From Halodesulfovibrio sp. (GTDB taxonomy: Bacteria > Desulfobacterota > Desulfovibrionia > Desulfovibrionales > Desulfovibrionaceae): a stretch of DNA of 64,000 nucleotides. The notes under the pieces were generated by a model. It was not told the DNA's origin and did not search any database. It saw nothing but the letters and a program-made list of their open reading frames with translations. Made by a program: the position numbers and the translations under genes. Location of the stretch: NCBI RefSeq assembly GCF_015482765.1, contig NZ_JADMLB010000051.1:17183-81182 (forward strand), read 5' to 3'. This document shows positions 44,394-53,195 of this stretch, piece after piece (position 1 is the first letter of the stretch; the number at the start of each line of letters is the position of its first letter).

Positions 44394-45953
44394 ATGAACA
44401 CACACCACACGCTTGAATTGCCGCAATTCACACAAAATGCAGCCAGAACACGCACCGCCTTATATTCCGGTGCCACCTCTGCAATACTTCCCATTGGAGG
44501 AATGCACTGGCGCTTTGCCCTCACTGCCGCCTGCACAGCAGAAGTCTGGAAATTTCGTGCATACGGCAAATGGGGAAACGATGATGTCATCCTCATGCTC
44601 GATAACACCATTATTCAACAGTGGATTACCACCGCACTTGGAAACATCGATTTTTCCATTCTGCCGGATGAAATCATTACCGCCGCAACAGAAACTGTTC
44701 TCGAAGAAGCACTGGACACACTGGAGCACCTTTCCGGTCTTCCGATGACCGTGTCCTCCATCCTGCTTGAAGAGGATACAGCAGACTGTACGCCGGAAAT
44801 GCTTCCGTTCACGCTCACCTATATTCCGCCCGACAACACTGTTGAATCAAATGGCTCTTACAATGAACACCCTTCTGGCTATGGGAATAACGAACTGCAC
44901 GAACCATCTGAATTCGCATTTGATGTGGATGACAACGTCCATACACCGGAACATGACGACCTGTCCTCCGCTCCCGAAGAAAACTCTGAGCGTAACGAGT
45001 ACAACGGACACAGTGCAAGCAGCTTTATGCCTGCCCCGCAGCATGCAGTTCCTATCCGCTCTGTCCATGATCTGCCGCAAGGTGTTCCATCCGTTATTCA
45101 CGGAGCGTTGTATGTCTCTGATGCCGAATTTGATGAGAGTTCAGAGCGCACTCTTGCCTTGTCGTTCCCCATTACACCGAGGGACGATCACACAGAAGAC
45201 GCGCTCAATGAAGAAGACCAGAATGCTTCCCCGCAAGAGCCTGCATGGTCGTTAACACACGAACCGCCGGAAGGGCTTACCCCTGCAAGGCAGAAGTATT
45301 TTACGCCTTCAGAGTCGCTGGAGACGCTGCTTACCCTCCTTTATCAATACGGTGTACCGCATCCTGAAGGATACGTTTCTACAGAGAGAGTGCACCCGCT
45401 CCCCCTGCGCGTGCCCGTGGAAATAGGTGAAGTCCGGTTGCCGCTGCATGAACTCTTCAGCGTTGATCCGCAGGATATTTTGCTGCTGGACTCGTTTTAT
45501 CCTTCAACAACAGAACGTACCGACACCATGTCCGTTCTCCTGCGTATCCCTAACGGCCCTGTTCTTCTGGGAACGCTTAACGGAACAACCATTACCATTC
45601 AGGAACACGATATGAGCACAGATCCGGTCACCGCATACGAATCTTCACCGCATGTTTCTTCTCCCCGGAACAATGAAGACGGATTTTCAAAACCAGTTGT
45701 TTCCCATGCAGATCTTTCCTCTATTGAACTTCCTGTACGGCTGGAAATTGATACCCTAACCATGAGTATTGAACAGCTCTCCACCCTTTCCGCAGGCTGC
45801 CTGCTGGAAACATCACGCACCACAGATGCCGCTGTAACCTTAAGTGTCAACGGCAAGGCAATCGGTACAGGCGAGCTTGTAGACATTGCCGGAAAAATCG
45901 GCGTCCGTGTCCTGACAATCGGCATGAACAACGCACACAGCCCGCAAAAATAA
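44394..45953 (+). CDS. sctQ: T3SS C-ring/sorting-platform protein SctQ
   Basis: A 519-aa protein, longer than YscQ (about 307 aa) because of an acidic insert at about 155-290. The N-terminal domain lies at 1-140. A SpoA1 domain is in the RVHPLPLRVPVEIGEVRLPLHELFSVDPQDILLL region (about 335-400). The C-terminal SpoA2 domain (IELPVRLEIDTLTMSIEQLSTLSAGCLLE...GKAIGTGELVDIAGKIGVRVL) covers about 440-510. It forms the cytoplasmic pods. An internal start at 45612 with its own Shine-Dalgarno could give a separate C-terminal product. Confidence 0.92.
   Translation: MNTHHTLELPQFTQNAARTRTALYSGATSAILPIGGMHWRFALTAACTAEVWKFRAYGKWGNDDVILMLDNTIIQQWITTALGNIDFSILPDEIITAATETVLEEALDTLEHLSGLPMTVSSILLEEDTADCTPEMLPFTLTYIPPDNTVESNGSYNEHPSGYGNNELHEPSEFAFDVDDNVHTPEHDDLSSAPEENSERNEYNGHSASSFMPAPQHAVPIRSVHDLPQGVPSVIHGALYVSDAEFDESSERTLALSFPITPRDDHTEDALNEEDQNASPQEPAWSLTHEPPEGLTPARQKYFTPSESLETLLTLLYQYGVPHPEGYVSTERVHPLPLRVPVEIGEVRLPLHELFSVDPQDILLLDSFYPSTTERTDTMSVLLRIPNGPVLLGTLNGTTITIQEHDMSTDPVTAYESSPHVSSPRNNEDGFSKPVVSHADLSSIELPVRLEIDTLTMSIEQLSTLSAGCLLETSRTTDAAVTLSVNGKAIGTGELVDIAGKIGVRVLTIGMNNAHSPQK
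45612..45953 (+). CDS. Possible internal translation product SctQ-C
   Basis: ATG at 45612 (Met407 of SctQ) is in frame and preceded by AGGAA at 45601-45605, 6 bp upstream. It would give a 113-aa SpoA2-containing protein. In YscQ, SsaQ and SpaO an internally initiated C-terminal fragment is required for assembly. This is seen as a site in sequence; use of it is inference. Confidence 0.5.
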   Translation: MSTDPVTAYESSPHVSSPRNNEDGFSKPVVSHADLSSIELPVRLEIDTLTMSIEQLSTLSAGCLLETSRTTDAAVTLSVNGKAIGTGELVDIAGKIGVRVLTIGMNNAHSPQK

Positions 45954-45967
45954 CGCTGGAACTTGTT

Positions 45968-46618
45968 ATGATTCAATACGACCCCATTGTTCTTATCAGT
46001 GCCCTGCTTGTTCTTTCGCTGGCACCGTTTGTTGTTATGATGACCACCTCCTACGTTAAGCTTGTGGTTGTACTCTCACTCGTACGAAACGCCCTCGGTG
46101 TTCAGCAGGTTCCGCCGACTATGGTGCTGAACGGCCTTGCGCTCATCATCAGCGTCTTCATCATGGCTCCTGTCATGTACGAAACGTGGGATCTTATTGA
46201 GCAGCAGAACATTACTTCGATGCCGGAACCCAGCAAAATGATAGAGATAGGCGATAACATCAAAGGGCCTTTTAAAACCTTTCTTGCCAAACATGCTGAC
46301 GACAAAACCGCCAGTTTTTTCCTGAAAACAGCAAAAAAACTCTGGCCGAAAAAGCAGACAGTGCACCTGAAAAAAGATGATCTCGTCATCCTTATCCCCA
46401 CATACACTGTAAGCGAACTGACGCGGGCGTTTGAAATCGGCTTTCTCCTGTATCTGCCCTTTATCGCCATTGACCTGATTGTTTCCAATATTCTGCTGGC
46501 ACTGGGTATGATGATGGTCTCCCCTATGACCATTTCCCTTCCGTTTAAACTGCTGCTGTTTGTTCTTCTGGACGGCTGGGGCAAACTCGTTCAGGGGCTT
46601 GTCCTGAGCTACAGGTAG
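45968..46618 (+). CDS. sctR: T3SS export-gate protein SctR
   Basis: A 216-aa membrane protein of the FliP/YscR family. The N-terminal membrane segments (VLISALLVLSLAPFVVMMTTSY, with KLVVVLSLVRNALGVQQVPP following) are highly conserved. Later come ELTRAFEIGFLLYLPFIAIDLIVSNILLALGMMMVSPMTISLPFKLLLFVLLDGW. Five copies form the core of the export gate. It begins 15 bp after sctQ. Confidence 0.98.
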   Translation: MIQYDPIVLISALLVLSLAPFVVMMTTSYVKLVVVLSLVRNALGVQQVPPTMVLNGLALIISVFIMAPVMYETWDLIEQQNITSMPEPSKMIEIGDNIKGPFKTFLAKHADDKTASFFLKTAKKLWPKKQTVHLKKDDLVILIPTYTVSELTRAFEIGFLLYLPFIAIDLIVSNILLALGMMMVSPMTISLPFKLLLFVLLDGWGKLVQGLVLSYR

Positions 46619-46621
46619 CCT

Positions 46622-46891
46622 ATGTTTCAATCTTCTATTCTCGATTTCACCCTGCAGGCGCTTATTCTGGTACTGATGCTTTCCATGCCCTCTATTCTTG
46701 TGGCAGCACTTACCGGCCTGCTGGTCAGCTTTTTACAGGCACTCACGCAGATTCAGGAACAGACACTTGCATTCGCCATTAAGCTTATCGGCGTAACCAT
46801 CACGATTGCGCTCACAGCAGGCTGGCTCGGTGGAGAGATCTACAACTTCGCCCTGCAACTGTTCACAACATTCCCCACACTGGTGCAATAG
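46622..46891 (+). CDS. sctS: T3SS export-gate protein SctS
   Basis: An 89-aa protein with two membrane helices (ALILVLMLSMPSILVAALTGLLVSFLQALTQIQEQTL and TITIALTAGWLGGEIYNFALQLFTTFP). It is the FliQ/YscS export-gate subunit, 3 bp after sctR. Confidence 0.97.
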   Translation: MFQSSILDFTLQALILVLMLSMPSILVAALTGLLVSFLQALTQIQEQTLAFAIKLIGVTITIALTAGWLGGEIYNFALQLFTTFPTLVQ

Positions 46892-46899
46892 GCTGCCAC

Positions 46900-47682
46900 A
46901 TGGGACATGATGTTATCACCCCGCTGTTTGTCTTTTTATTCTGCCTTGCCAGAATAATGGCAATCTTCCGCACTGCGCCGTTTATGGGCGGCAATGCACT
47001 GCCTGGCGGGGTTCGCAACGCCGTTGCCATGACTATGGTCATTCTTGTGTACCCTATGGTGCTTGCAGAAGTGCCGGAGGGCATCACACTCTCCATTCAT
47101 CTCGGCATGCTTATGGGAAAAGAAATTCTTATCGGTGTCATCATCGGCTATCTGCTGGGATTGCTCTTCTGGACTGCGGAAAGCGTCGGCTTTCTCATCG
47201 ACAACCAACGCGGTGCATCCATGGCAAGCTCCATGGACCCCCTTTCCGGTGATCAATCTTCGCCTCTGGGCAGTTTATTTTTTCAGACTGTGGTCATGCT
47301 ATTTTTTCTTTCCGGAGCCTTTATCGCCTTTATCGGCTTCCTCATGCACAGCTATGCCGCATGGCCTGTGTTCTCCTTTTTGCCGAACCTTTCCAGCAAC
47401 ACTCTGTCCGATATGTTCATCACCCAGTTGAACGTGTTTGCCCGTACGGTTCTGGCGCTTTCAGGGCCTATTCTGATTCTGTGCTTTCTTACCGACCTCG
47501 GGCTGGGGCTTATTAACCGCTTTGCACCGCAACTGAACGTATTTTTCCTGTCCATGCCTATTAAAAGCGGACTCGCCATGTTCTTTCTTATTCTCTATGT
47601 CGGTGTGCTTATGCATATTTTCAAAGATAAAATCGACAGCATGCAGCAACTCTACAAATTCCTTCAAGAGGCATTTCAATGA
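46900..47682 (+). CDS. sctT: T3SS export-gate protein SctT
   Basis: A 260-aa membrane protein of the FliR/YscT family, with RIMAIFRTAPFMGGNALPGGVRNAVAM and several hydrophobic helices (LFWTAESVGFLIDNQRGASMASSMDPLSGDQSSPLG is the conserved loop). It completes the R5S4T1 gate. Its stop overlaps the sctU start by 4 bp (ATGA). Confidence 0.97.
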   Translation: MGHDVITPLFVFLFCLARIMAIFRTAPFMGGNALPGGVRNAVAMTMVILVYPMVLAEVPEGITLSIHLGMLMGKEILIGVIIGYLLGLLFWTAESVGFLIDNQRGASMASSMDPLSGDQSSPLGSLFFQTVVMLFFLSGAFIAFIGFLMHSYAAWPVFSFLPNLSSNTLSDMFITQLNVFARTVLALSGPILILCFLTDLGLGLINRFAPQLNVFFLSMPIKSGLAMFFLILYVGVLMHIFKDKIDSMQQLYKFLQEAFQ

Positions 47683-48743
47683 GTCAGCAAAGCGGAGAAA
47701 AAACAGAACAGCCTACGTCGAAAAAAATTCGTGACGCGCGCAAAAAGGGGCAGGTCGCCAAAAGTCAGGAAGTTTCCTCCACGTCTGTCGTACTGGCAGT
47801 TTTCCTGTACATATGGCTCGGCTGGGATTTCATCCGCTCAAATCTGGATGAAATGCTCAGCGCGCCCCTGCACGTCATGAATGATCCCTTCCGCCACGCT
47901 CTTGGCAACGTTGTGGGCACTGTGGCAACCAAGTTTGTACTCCTTTCCTTCCCGCTTCTGCTCCTTGTTGCCGTTGCAGGCATTGTGGGAAACATGATGC
48001 AGATAGGCGTGCTCTTTTCTTTTGAGTCCGTAAAACCTGATCTTAAAAAGATTAATCCTCAGCAGTGGTTCAAAAAAACTTTTGCGAAAAAGAATTTTAT
48101 CGAATTCGGTAAGTCGCTGTTTAAAATAGTCTTCCTTGTCTTTTTACTGCGCTGGGTCATTGAGAAATCACTGGATGCCCTTACCAAAGCACCTATCTAT
48201 GGCGTGGATGGAATACTGCTGATACTCGAACATGTTGTGAAAGATGTCGTGATCTATTGCAGCGCAACCTATGTCGCCATTTCCGCTGTGGACTACCTTT
48301 TGCAAAAACATCTGCACATAAAAGAACTGATGATGACAAAAGATGAAGTAAAGCGTGAACACAAAGAGATGGAAGGCGACCCGCACATTAAGTCTCAGCG
48401 CAAGCAAATACATCAGGAGATGGTGATGAACGACTCCATGGAGAAGGTAAAAAAAGCTTCTGTGCTTGTTACCAACCCCACACATATTGCCGTTGCCCTC
48501 TACTATGATGAAGGGGACACAGACCTGCCTGTCATTACAGCAATGGGGCAGGATCTTATGGCGAAAAGAATGATCGAAGTAGCAAAGGAAGCGGGAGTCC
48601 CCATTATGCAGAATATCCCCCTCGCCCGCAGTCTCTGGAGTGAAGGCGAGATCATGGAATACATCCCGTCCGATCTTATTGAACCGGTCGCTGAGGTCAT
48701 TCGCTGGGTTAACGACATTACAGAACACGCATTCAATAGATAA
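47679..48743 (+). CDS. sctU: T3SS autocleaving switch protein SctU
   Basis: A 354-aa protein of the FlhB/YscU family: four N-terminal membrane helices and a cytoplasmic domain with the autocleavage motif NPTH at residues 266-269. The cleaved form switches export from early to late substrates. The N-terminal EKTEQPTSKKIRDARKKGQVAKS stretch (read in two pieces, EKTEQPTSKKIRDA and RKKGQVAKS) is diagnostic. All catalytic features are intact. Confidence 0.98.
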   Translation: MSQQSGEKTEQPTSKKIRDARKKGQVAKSQEVSSTSVVLAVFLYIWLGWDFIRSNLDEMLSAPLHVMNDPFRHALGNVVGTVATKFVLLSFPLLLLVAVAGIVGNMMQIGVLFSFESVKPDLKKINPQQWFKKTFAKKNFIEFGKSLFKIVFLVFLLRWVIEKSLDALTKAPIYGVDGILLILEHVVKDVVIYCSATYVAISAVDYLLQKHLHIKELMMTKDEVKREHKEMEGDPHIKSQRKQIHQEMVMNDSMEKVKKASVLVTNPTHIAVALYYDEGDTDLPVITAMGQDLMAKRMIEVAKEAGVPIMQNIPLARSLWSEGEIMEYIPSDLIEPVAEVIRWVNDITEHAFNR

Positions 48744-48838
48744 TACGGCCTGTCTTCTCTGGAGAACCGGCAGAAGCCGCAATATCGTTCCTCTGCCATC
48801 GAAGGGTCGCACAGCCCTGAGTTCCAAAGGATACAACT

Positions 48839-49936
48839 ATGAGCCAACGCATCGACAATGCCGCAGTACAGTCGCATTTCTTAACAGACACAGTTGCAAC
48901 ACAAGCAAAGCCGGAAGGCTCGTGGAACGGGAGACAAGTTTCTGCCCAGAGTACTCCCATGTCCATACTTGCGGATGCGGCAGAAGAATTGACGTTTTCT
49001 GCGCAGGAAACACAAGAAAAACGCATGAGTGAACGTAAATTGCGGGACGAAGGGTCTTCGCTTGAGCGCTTCACAACCATCAGCAAACTTCTGGATGAAC
49101 TGCACGACCTGAACAAATCTGACGTAGAACGTTTGCTGACCGCCATTAAAAAAGGATTGAGTAACGCCGGAGAGCTGAAACAGCTTCTTAAACAGCTGAA
49201 AGACCCGACGCATCAACATGCTGCACTCATGCACGCTAAAGCCAGTCTCAAAGGCGAAGGGACAGAGCAAGCGCAAGCCATCATCCAGCAGGTGCTTGAT
49301 GAACTTGAGGCACAGCAAGGGCCTGCAATCCGTGCCGGATACAACATCGCCGGAGTCGATTCCGGCGGTCTGCTCGGTGATGCAGCCATGCTCCGCGGTC
49401 TGTATCGTGGAACGGTGTTGAATTACCAAAGTTTCTCTCAGGCGTTCGACAGTCTGGTTGAAAAATACGGGTACAAAGAATTTCCCAAAGCCATCGCATT
49501 TCTTCTTAAAGCGCTCAGTGCAGATATGTCTGCCACGTCTCCCTCAAGCTCAATGGCTGAATTAAAAACCATTATGGATGACATGTATCAACTGGAAGTG
49601 CTCAGCAACTTCTATCAGGATACTGAAACACTGCTCTCGCATCTTCGAGAATTCTGTAAACGTGAAGTGCCTGCCGAAGCAAAAGACATTATGAGCCCTG
49701 TTCTGCGTCTTAAAGATGAAAAATTTGTTCAGGCAACACAGATAACCGCCACTATGCCGTTTCTTATTTCCGATATGCCGTTGTGCGACGTGCAGTTTAT
49801 CCAAGGCATTAAAGATAATATACGCAAACTCCCCTACCGCCTGTTCACAGACACGGAGAAAAGACAGAACCTCTTGGATGCCGTTCAGGAAATTTTAGAT
49901 GAAGCCATAGACAGGGAAGATGAGGAGATGGAGTAA
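48839..49936 (+). CDS. sctW: T3SS gatekeeper SctW (YopN-TyeA fusion type)
   Basis: A 365-aa gatekeeper that blocks early effector release and orders translocators before effectors. It holds the YopN/LcrE-type helical core (DEGSSLERFTTISKLLDELHDL...LLKQLKDPTHQHAALMHA; AGYNIAG...GLYRGTVLNYQSFSQAFDSLVEKYG) and a C-terminal TyeA-like region (ITATMPFLISDMPLCDVQFIQGIKDNIRKLPYRLFTDTEKRQNLLDAVQEILDEAID). So the YopN and TyeA halves are one protein, as in InvE/SepL-type gatekeepers. A 95-bp gap precedes it, ending in AAAGGA. Confidence 0.92.
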   Translation: MSQRIDNAAVQSHFLTDTVATQAKPEGSWNGRQVSAQSTPMSILADAAEELTFSAQETQEKRMSERKLRDEGSSLERFTTISKLLDELHDLNKSDVERLLTAIKKGLSNAGELKQLLKQLKDPTHQHAALMHAKASLKGEGTEQAQAIIQQVLDELEAQQGPAIRAGYNIAGVDSGGLLGDAAMLRGLYRGTVLNYQSFSQAFDSLVEKYGYKEFPKAIAFLLKALSADMSATSPSSSMAELKTIMDDMYQLEVLSNFYQDTETLLSHLREFCKREVPAEAKDIMSPVLRLKDEKFVQATQITATMPFLISDMPLCDVQFIQGIKDNIRKLPYRLFTDTEKRQNLLDAVQEILDEAIDREDEEME

Positions 49937-49937
49937 T

Positions 49938-50309
49938 ATGTCCATTGTAAACCATACATTGAATGAATTCGGTAAAACCATAGGGCTGGACGATCTGTCT
50001 TTTCCGGAAACCGGAACAGTTTCTTTACAGATTGAACATATGGGAACGTTGTTTTTTGAACAGGCATCCGATGAGGTACTGGTATACCTTACACGCCCCC
50101 TACCTTTATTTTCCGATACCGCTCTGCAAACAGCACTCAGCCTTTGCCATTATGAACAAGGGCATCAGGTTGTTGTTCAAGCCGGACTTCGAGGAGACGA
50201 CCTGCTCGCATTTCTCGCCCGTATTCCTGCTCACGAATTCACCATGCCTGCCATTGACCGGAGCATTTCCCTGCTGGAAAAGCTTCACGACACAGTGACA
50301 GCACAGTAA
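49938..50309 (+). CDS. SycN/CesT-like chaperone of the gatekeeper
   Basis: A 123-aa protein, the same length as Yersinia SycN, started at MSIVNHTLNEFG (49938; GGAG upstream). Class I chaperone fold: TLNEFGKTIGLDDLSF, strands TVSLQIEHMGTLFFEQ, helix TALQTALSLCHYEQG, and helix ISLLEKLHDTV. It follows sctW directly, as sycN follows yopN-tyeA. It likely binds the N-terminus of SctW. A YscB-like partner is not seen. Confidence 0.82.
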   Translation: MSIVNHTLNEFGKTIGLDDLSFPETGTVSLQIEHMGTLFFEQASDEVLVYLTRPLPLFSDTALQTALSLCHYEQGHQVVVQAGLRGDDLLAFLARIPAHEFTMPAIDRSISLLEKLHDTVTAQ

Positions 50310-50321
50310 ACGAGTCATCCC

Positions 50322-50708
50322 ATGTCCAACACCATTTCCCCGCATCTTTCTCCGCAGATAGGCATTGAAAGCATTTCCAACAGGAGTGCCGAAGCACCTG
50401 CCAAACTTCCGGAGTCCTGCCAGATTGTACCGAGCGGCGAGAACATTGCTTCCCGTTCTGTAGAATCGCTCTATGCACCAAAATTCGGCGCGGCGGTTCA
50501 ATCCTTTCTCACACCCAAAATTCACGCACGAGAACTGTTTATTCCGGGTGTCTTCAACAGAAAACTGCAAAACGCCGCAAAAAGCCTGCGTACAGCTGCG
50601 CGTGAAAACCAATCGCGCACCCTACGCCACGCAGCGTTCATTCTGGAAAACGATGCTCAGCTTAAAGAACAACTCACAGCCTACCGTCAATTACTGCAAA
50701 AAGGGTAA
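50322..50708 (+). CDS. sctX: T3SS early substrate SctX (YscX-like)
   Basis: A 128-aa protein with a polar N-terminal half and the conserved C-terminal region (LFIPGVFNRKLQNAAKSLRTAARENQSRTLRHAAFILENDAQLKEQLTAYRQLLQKG) of YscX. YscX is exported early and needed for needle assembly. It binds YscY and SctV, and is restricted to Ysc-type and Chlamydiales-type systems. Order sctW-sycN-X-Y-V is exactly that of Yersinia. Confidence 0.85.
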   Translation: MSNTISPHLSPQIGIESISNRSAEAPAKLPESCQIVPSGENIASRSVESLYAPKFGAAVQSFLTPKIHARELFIPGVFNRKLQNAAKSLRTAARENQSRTLRHAAFILENDAQLKEQLTAYRQLLQKG

Positions 50709-50710
50709 GT

Positions 50711-51082
50711 ATGAATTCCACGGATAAAGAATCTCTCCTGCTGCTGGCTCACCTGTACCTACAACACGGAAAAGAGCCAGATGCGCGGGTTCTTCTCGAA
50801 GCCGTACAGGAGCTTTTTCCTGAAGACAGTTATGCATGCCGTGCTCTGGCGTGGATCTACCTGAAACAAGGCAACATCGCCGATGCTCTGGAACAGCTCG
50901 ATCTTTGGGAGCGTCATGAACCTGCTCCAACTGATGAAGAACGACGCATTGTAAAATTGCTCCGCAACAGCGCCATGTCTCAATCTTGTAAGCCGTCAGA
51001 AATTCGCAGCGTGATGGAAAGCCACATGAAAACCGCTAAAAGCAACGCCTCGTATACTAGCCAGTATGATACCGGAGCCTAA
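50711..51082 (+). CDS. sctY: TPR chaperone SctY (YscY-like)
   Basis: A 123-aa protein with TPR repeats (LLLLAHLYLQHGKEPDARVLLEAVQELFPEDSYACRALAWIYLKQGNIADALEQLDLWERH). It is the YscY chaperone that binds YscX. It follows sctX by 2 bp and precedes sctV by 3 bp. The C-terminus (MKTAKSNASYTSQYDTGA) is a longer tail than in YscY. Confidence 0.85.
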   Translation: MNSTDKESLLLLAHLYLQHGKEPDARVLLEAVQELFPEDSYACRALAWIYLKQGNIADALEQLDLWERHEPAPTDEERRIVKLLRNSAMSQSCKPSEIRSVMESHMKTAKSNASYTSQYDTGA

Positions 51083-51085
51083 AGA

Positions 51086-53182
51086 ATGCAGTTTCAGAAA
51101 CTAGAACGCGCTGTGGGCAACATGACCCGCTACAACGATATTGTGCTTGCGCTGATGCTTGTTGCTATTATCGGGCTTATGATTATTCCACTGCCGACCG
51201 TGGTGGTTGACGGACTTATCGCCACCAACCTTATGCTGGCAGTCATCATGCTCATGGTGTCCATGTATATCCCTTCTGCCCTGTCGTTTTCTGTTTTCCC
51301 TTCAATGCTACTGTTTACAACCCTGTTCAGGCTGGCACTTAATATCACCACCACAAGGCTCATTCTGCTAAAAGCCAATGCCGGTGACATCATTTTCACC
51401 TTCGGTAACTTTGTTGTGGCAGGAAACTTTGTTGTCGGTGCGGTAATCTTTCTTATCCTCACCATTGTGCAGTTTCTTGTTATTGCCAAAGGTTCCGAGC
51501 GAGTTGCAGAAGTAGCAGCACGATTTACTCTTGATGCAATGCCGGGCAAGCAGATGAGTATTGATGCGGACATGCGCGCCGGTGTGATTGATATGAACGA
51601 AGCGCGCAAGCGACGTACTCTGGTGACTAAGGAAAGCCAGATGTACGGCGCCATGGACGGTGCCATGAAGTTTGTAAAAGGGGATGCCATTGCAGGACTG
51701 ATTGTTACTGCGGTTAACATTCTCGGCGGCATTCTTATCGGCATTTCCCAAAACGGTATGACAGCCGGAGAAGCGCTGCAAACGTATGCTATCCTCACAA
51801 TCGGTGACGGTCTGGTTTCACAGATACCGGCACTGCTTATCTCCATTACAGCAGGTATTGTTGTCACCCGTGTTTCCTCTGAGGAAGAAGACCACCTCGG
51901 CGGACAGATCGGAAAACAGTTTCTCGCGCAGCCGAAAGCCCTGCTTATCGGCGGCGCTCTTCTTTTGCTGTTTGCGCTTATTCCAGGTTTCCCAAAGCCG
52001 CAATTTATCTTCCTCGCCGCTCTTGTAGGGGGAATGGGATTTATTCTGTTGCGCGCAAAGAAACAAAGAGATCTTCCAGAAGATCCTGCTGCCAAGCTTG
52101 AACAGGCAATGGCTCCCGCAGGACAAAATGAACCGCAACGCCCTTTGAACAAAGATGCTGACGACTTCTCCATTACTGTTCCGCTGCTGATCGATCTTTC
52201 TGAAAGCATCCGCTCACGAATCAATGCCACACAGCTTAATGACGAAATTATCCGCGTCCGCAGCGCTCTCTATCATGATCTCGGTGTGCCGTTCCCCGGT
52301 ATCCATCTTCGTTTCCGCAATGATCTTTCACCGGATACATACACCATCATGATGCAGGAAATTCCCATGAGCAAAGGATGGCTTCCCGCAAAGAAAGTGC
52401 TTGTGCGTGAACCTGCCCAGACACTGGACATGACAGGCTTTACATATGAAGAAGGAGAACAGTTTCTCCCCGGTGTCCCTGCTTTATGGGTAGATGAGAA
52501 AAAGACAGACCTTCTGGAAAAAGCCGGTATGACCTTCCTGTACCCCGCACAGGTAATGACATTCCACCTTTCATTTTTACTGATGAAGCACGCCGAAGAA
52601 TTCATAGGAATGCAGGAAACACGTTATCTGCTGACACAAATGGACGGCAGGTACTCTGAGCTGGTCAAAGAAGTACAACGCGTAATGCCTGTACAAAAAA
52701 TAGCAGAAATTTTTCAACGGCTGGTGCAGGAACAAATATCCATACGAAACCTGCGAACCGTTCTGGAGTCACTTATTGAATGGGGACAGAAAGAAAAAGA
52801 CAGCGTACTGCTGACAGAATATGTGCGCACTGCCTTGAAACGACAGATAAGCTATCAGCATAGCGGCGGGCAGAACGTGCTCTCTGCCTACCTGCTCGAT
52901 CCTGATTTAGAAGAGACTATTCGAAATGCGATCCGCCAAACGTCATCCGGATCATACTTAGCGCTGCCGCCGGAAATTTCACAACGCTTTGTGCAGCAGC
53001 TGCATGAAGAAGCGGGAGATATTACAAGCCAGAACACACGGCCTGTTCTGCTCACTTCTATGGATATCCGCCGATACGTACGAAAAATGATTGAACTGGA
53101 ATTTTATGAACTGCCAGTACTTTCCTATCAGGAACTGACACAGGAAATTACTATCCAGCCATTAGGAAAAGTAGCCATTTAG
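51086..53182 (+). CDS. sctV: T3SS export-gate protein SctV
   Basis: A 698-aa protein of the FlhA/YscV (LcrD) family. The N-terminal half has eight membrane helices with the FHIPEP-like conserved loop region (AARFTLDAMPGKQMSIDADMRAGVIDMNEARKRR). The C-terminal half forms the nonameric cytoplasmic ring (about 360-698; PLLIDLSESIRSRINATQLNDEI...LRTVLESLIEWGQKEKDSVLLTEYVRTALKRQIS). It binds chaperone-substrate complexes and SctX/SctY. It is the last gene of the rightward operon; only 13 bp separate it from the convergent regulator. Confidence 0.98.
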   Translation: MQFQKLERAVGNMTRYNDIVLALMLVAIIGLMIIPLPTVVVDGLIATNLMLAVIMLMVSMYIPSALSFSVFPSMLLFTTLFRLALNITTTRLILLKANAGDIIFTFGNFVVAGNFVVGAVIFLILTIVQFLVIAKGSERVAEVAARFTLDAMPGKQMSIDADMRAGVIDMNEARKRRTLVTKESQMYGAMDGAMKFVKGDAIAGLIVTAVNILGGILIGISQNGMTAGEALQTYAILTIGDGLVSQIPALLISITAGIVVTRVSSEEEDHLGGQIGKQFLAQPKALLIGGALLLLFALIPGFPKPQFIFLAALVGGMGFILLRAKKQRDLPEDPAAKLEQAMAPAGQNEPQRPLNKDADDFSITVPLLIDLSESIRSRINATQLNDEIIRVRSALYHDLGVPFPGIHLRFRNDLSPDTYTIMMQEIPMSKGWLPAKKVLVREPAQTLDMTGFTYEEGEQFLPGVPALWVDEKKTDLLEKAGMTFLYPAQVMTFHLSFLLMKHAEEFIGMQETRYLLTQMDGRYSELVKEVQRVMPVQKIAEIFQRLVQEQISIRNLRTVLESLIEWGQKEKDSVLLTEYVRTALKRQISYQHSGGQNVLSAYLLDPDLEETIRNAIRQTSSGSYLALPPEISQRFVQQLHEEAGDITSQNTRPVLLTSMDIRRYVRKMIELEFYELPVLSYQELTQEITIQPLGKVAI

Positions 53183-53195
53183 CCCGCACAGGGTG

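Noticed and set aside
51130..52230. A 366-aa frame antisense to sctV
   Set aside because: Fully inside a conserved gene on the other strand; Ser/Arg/Ile-rich translation without any domain.
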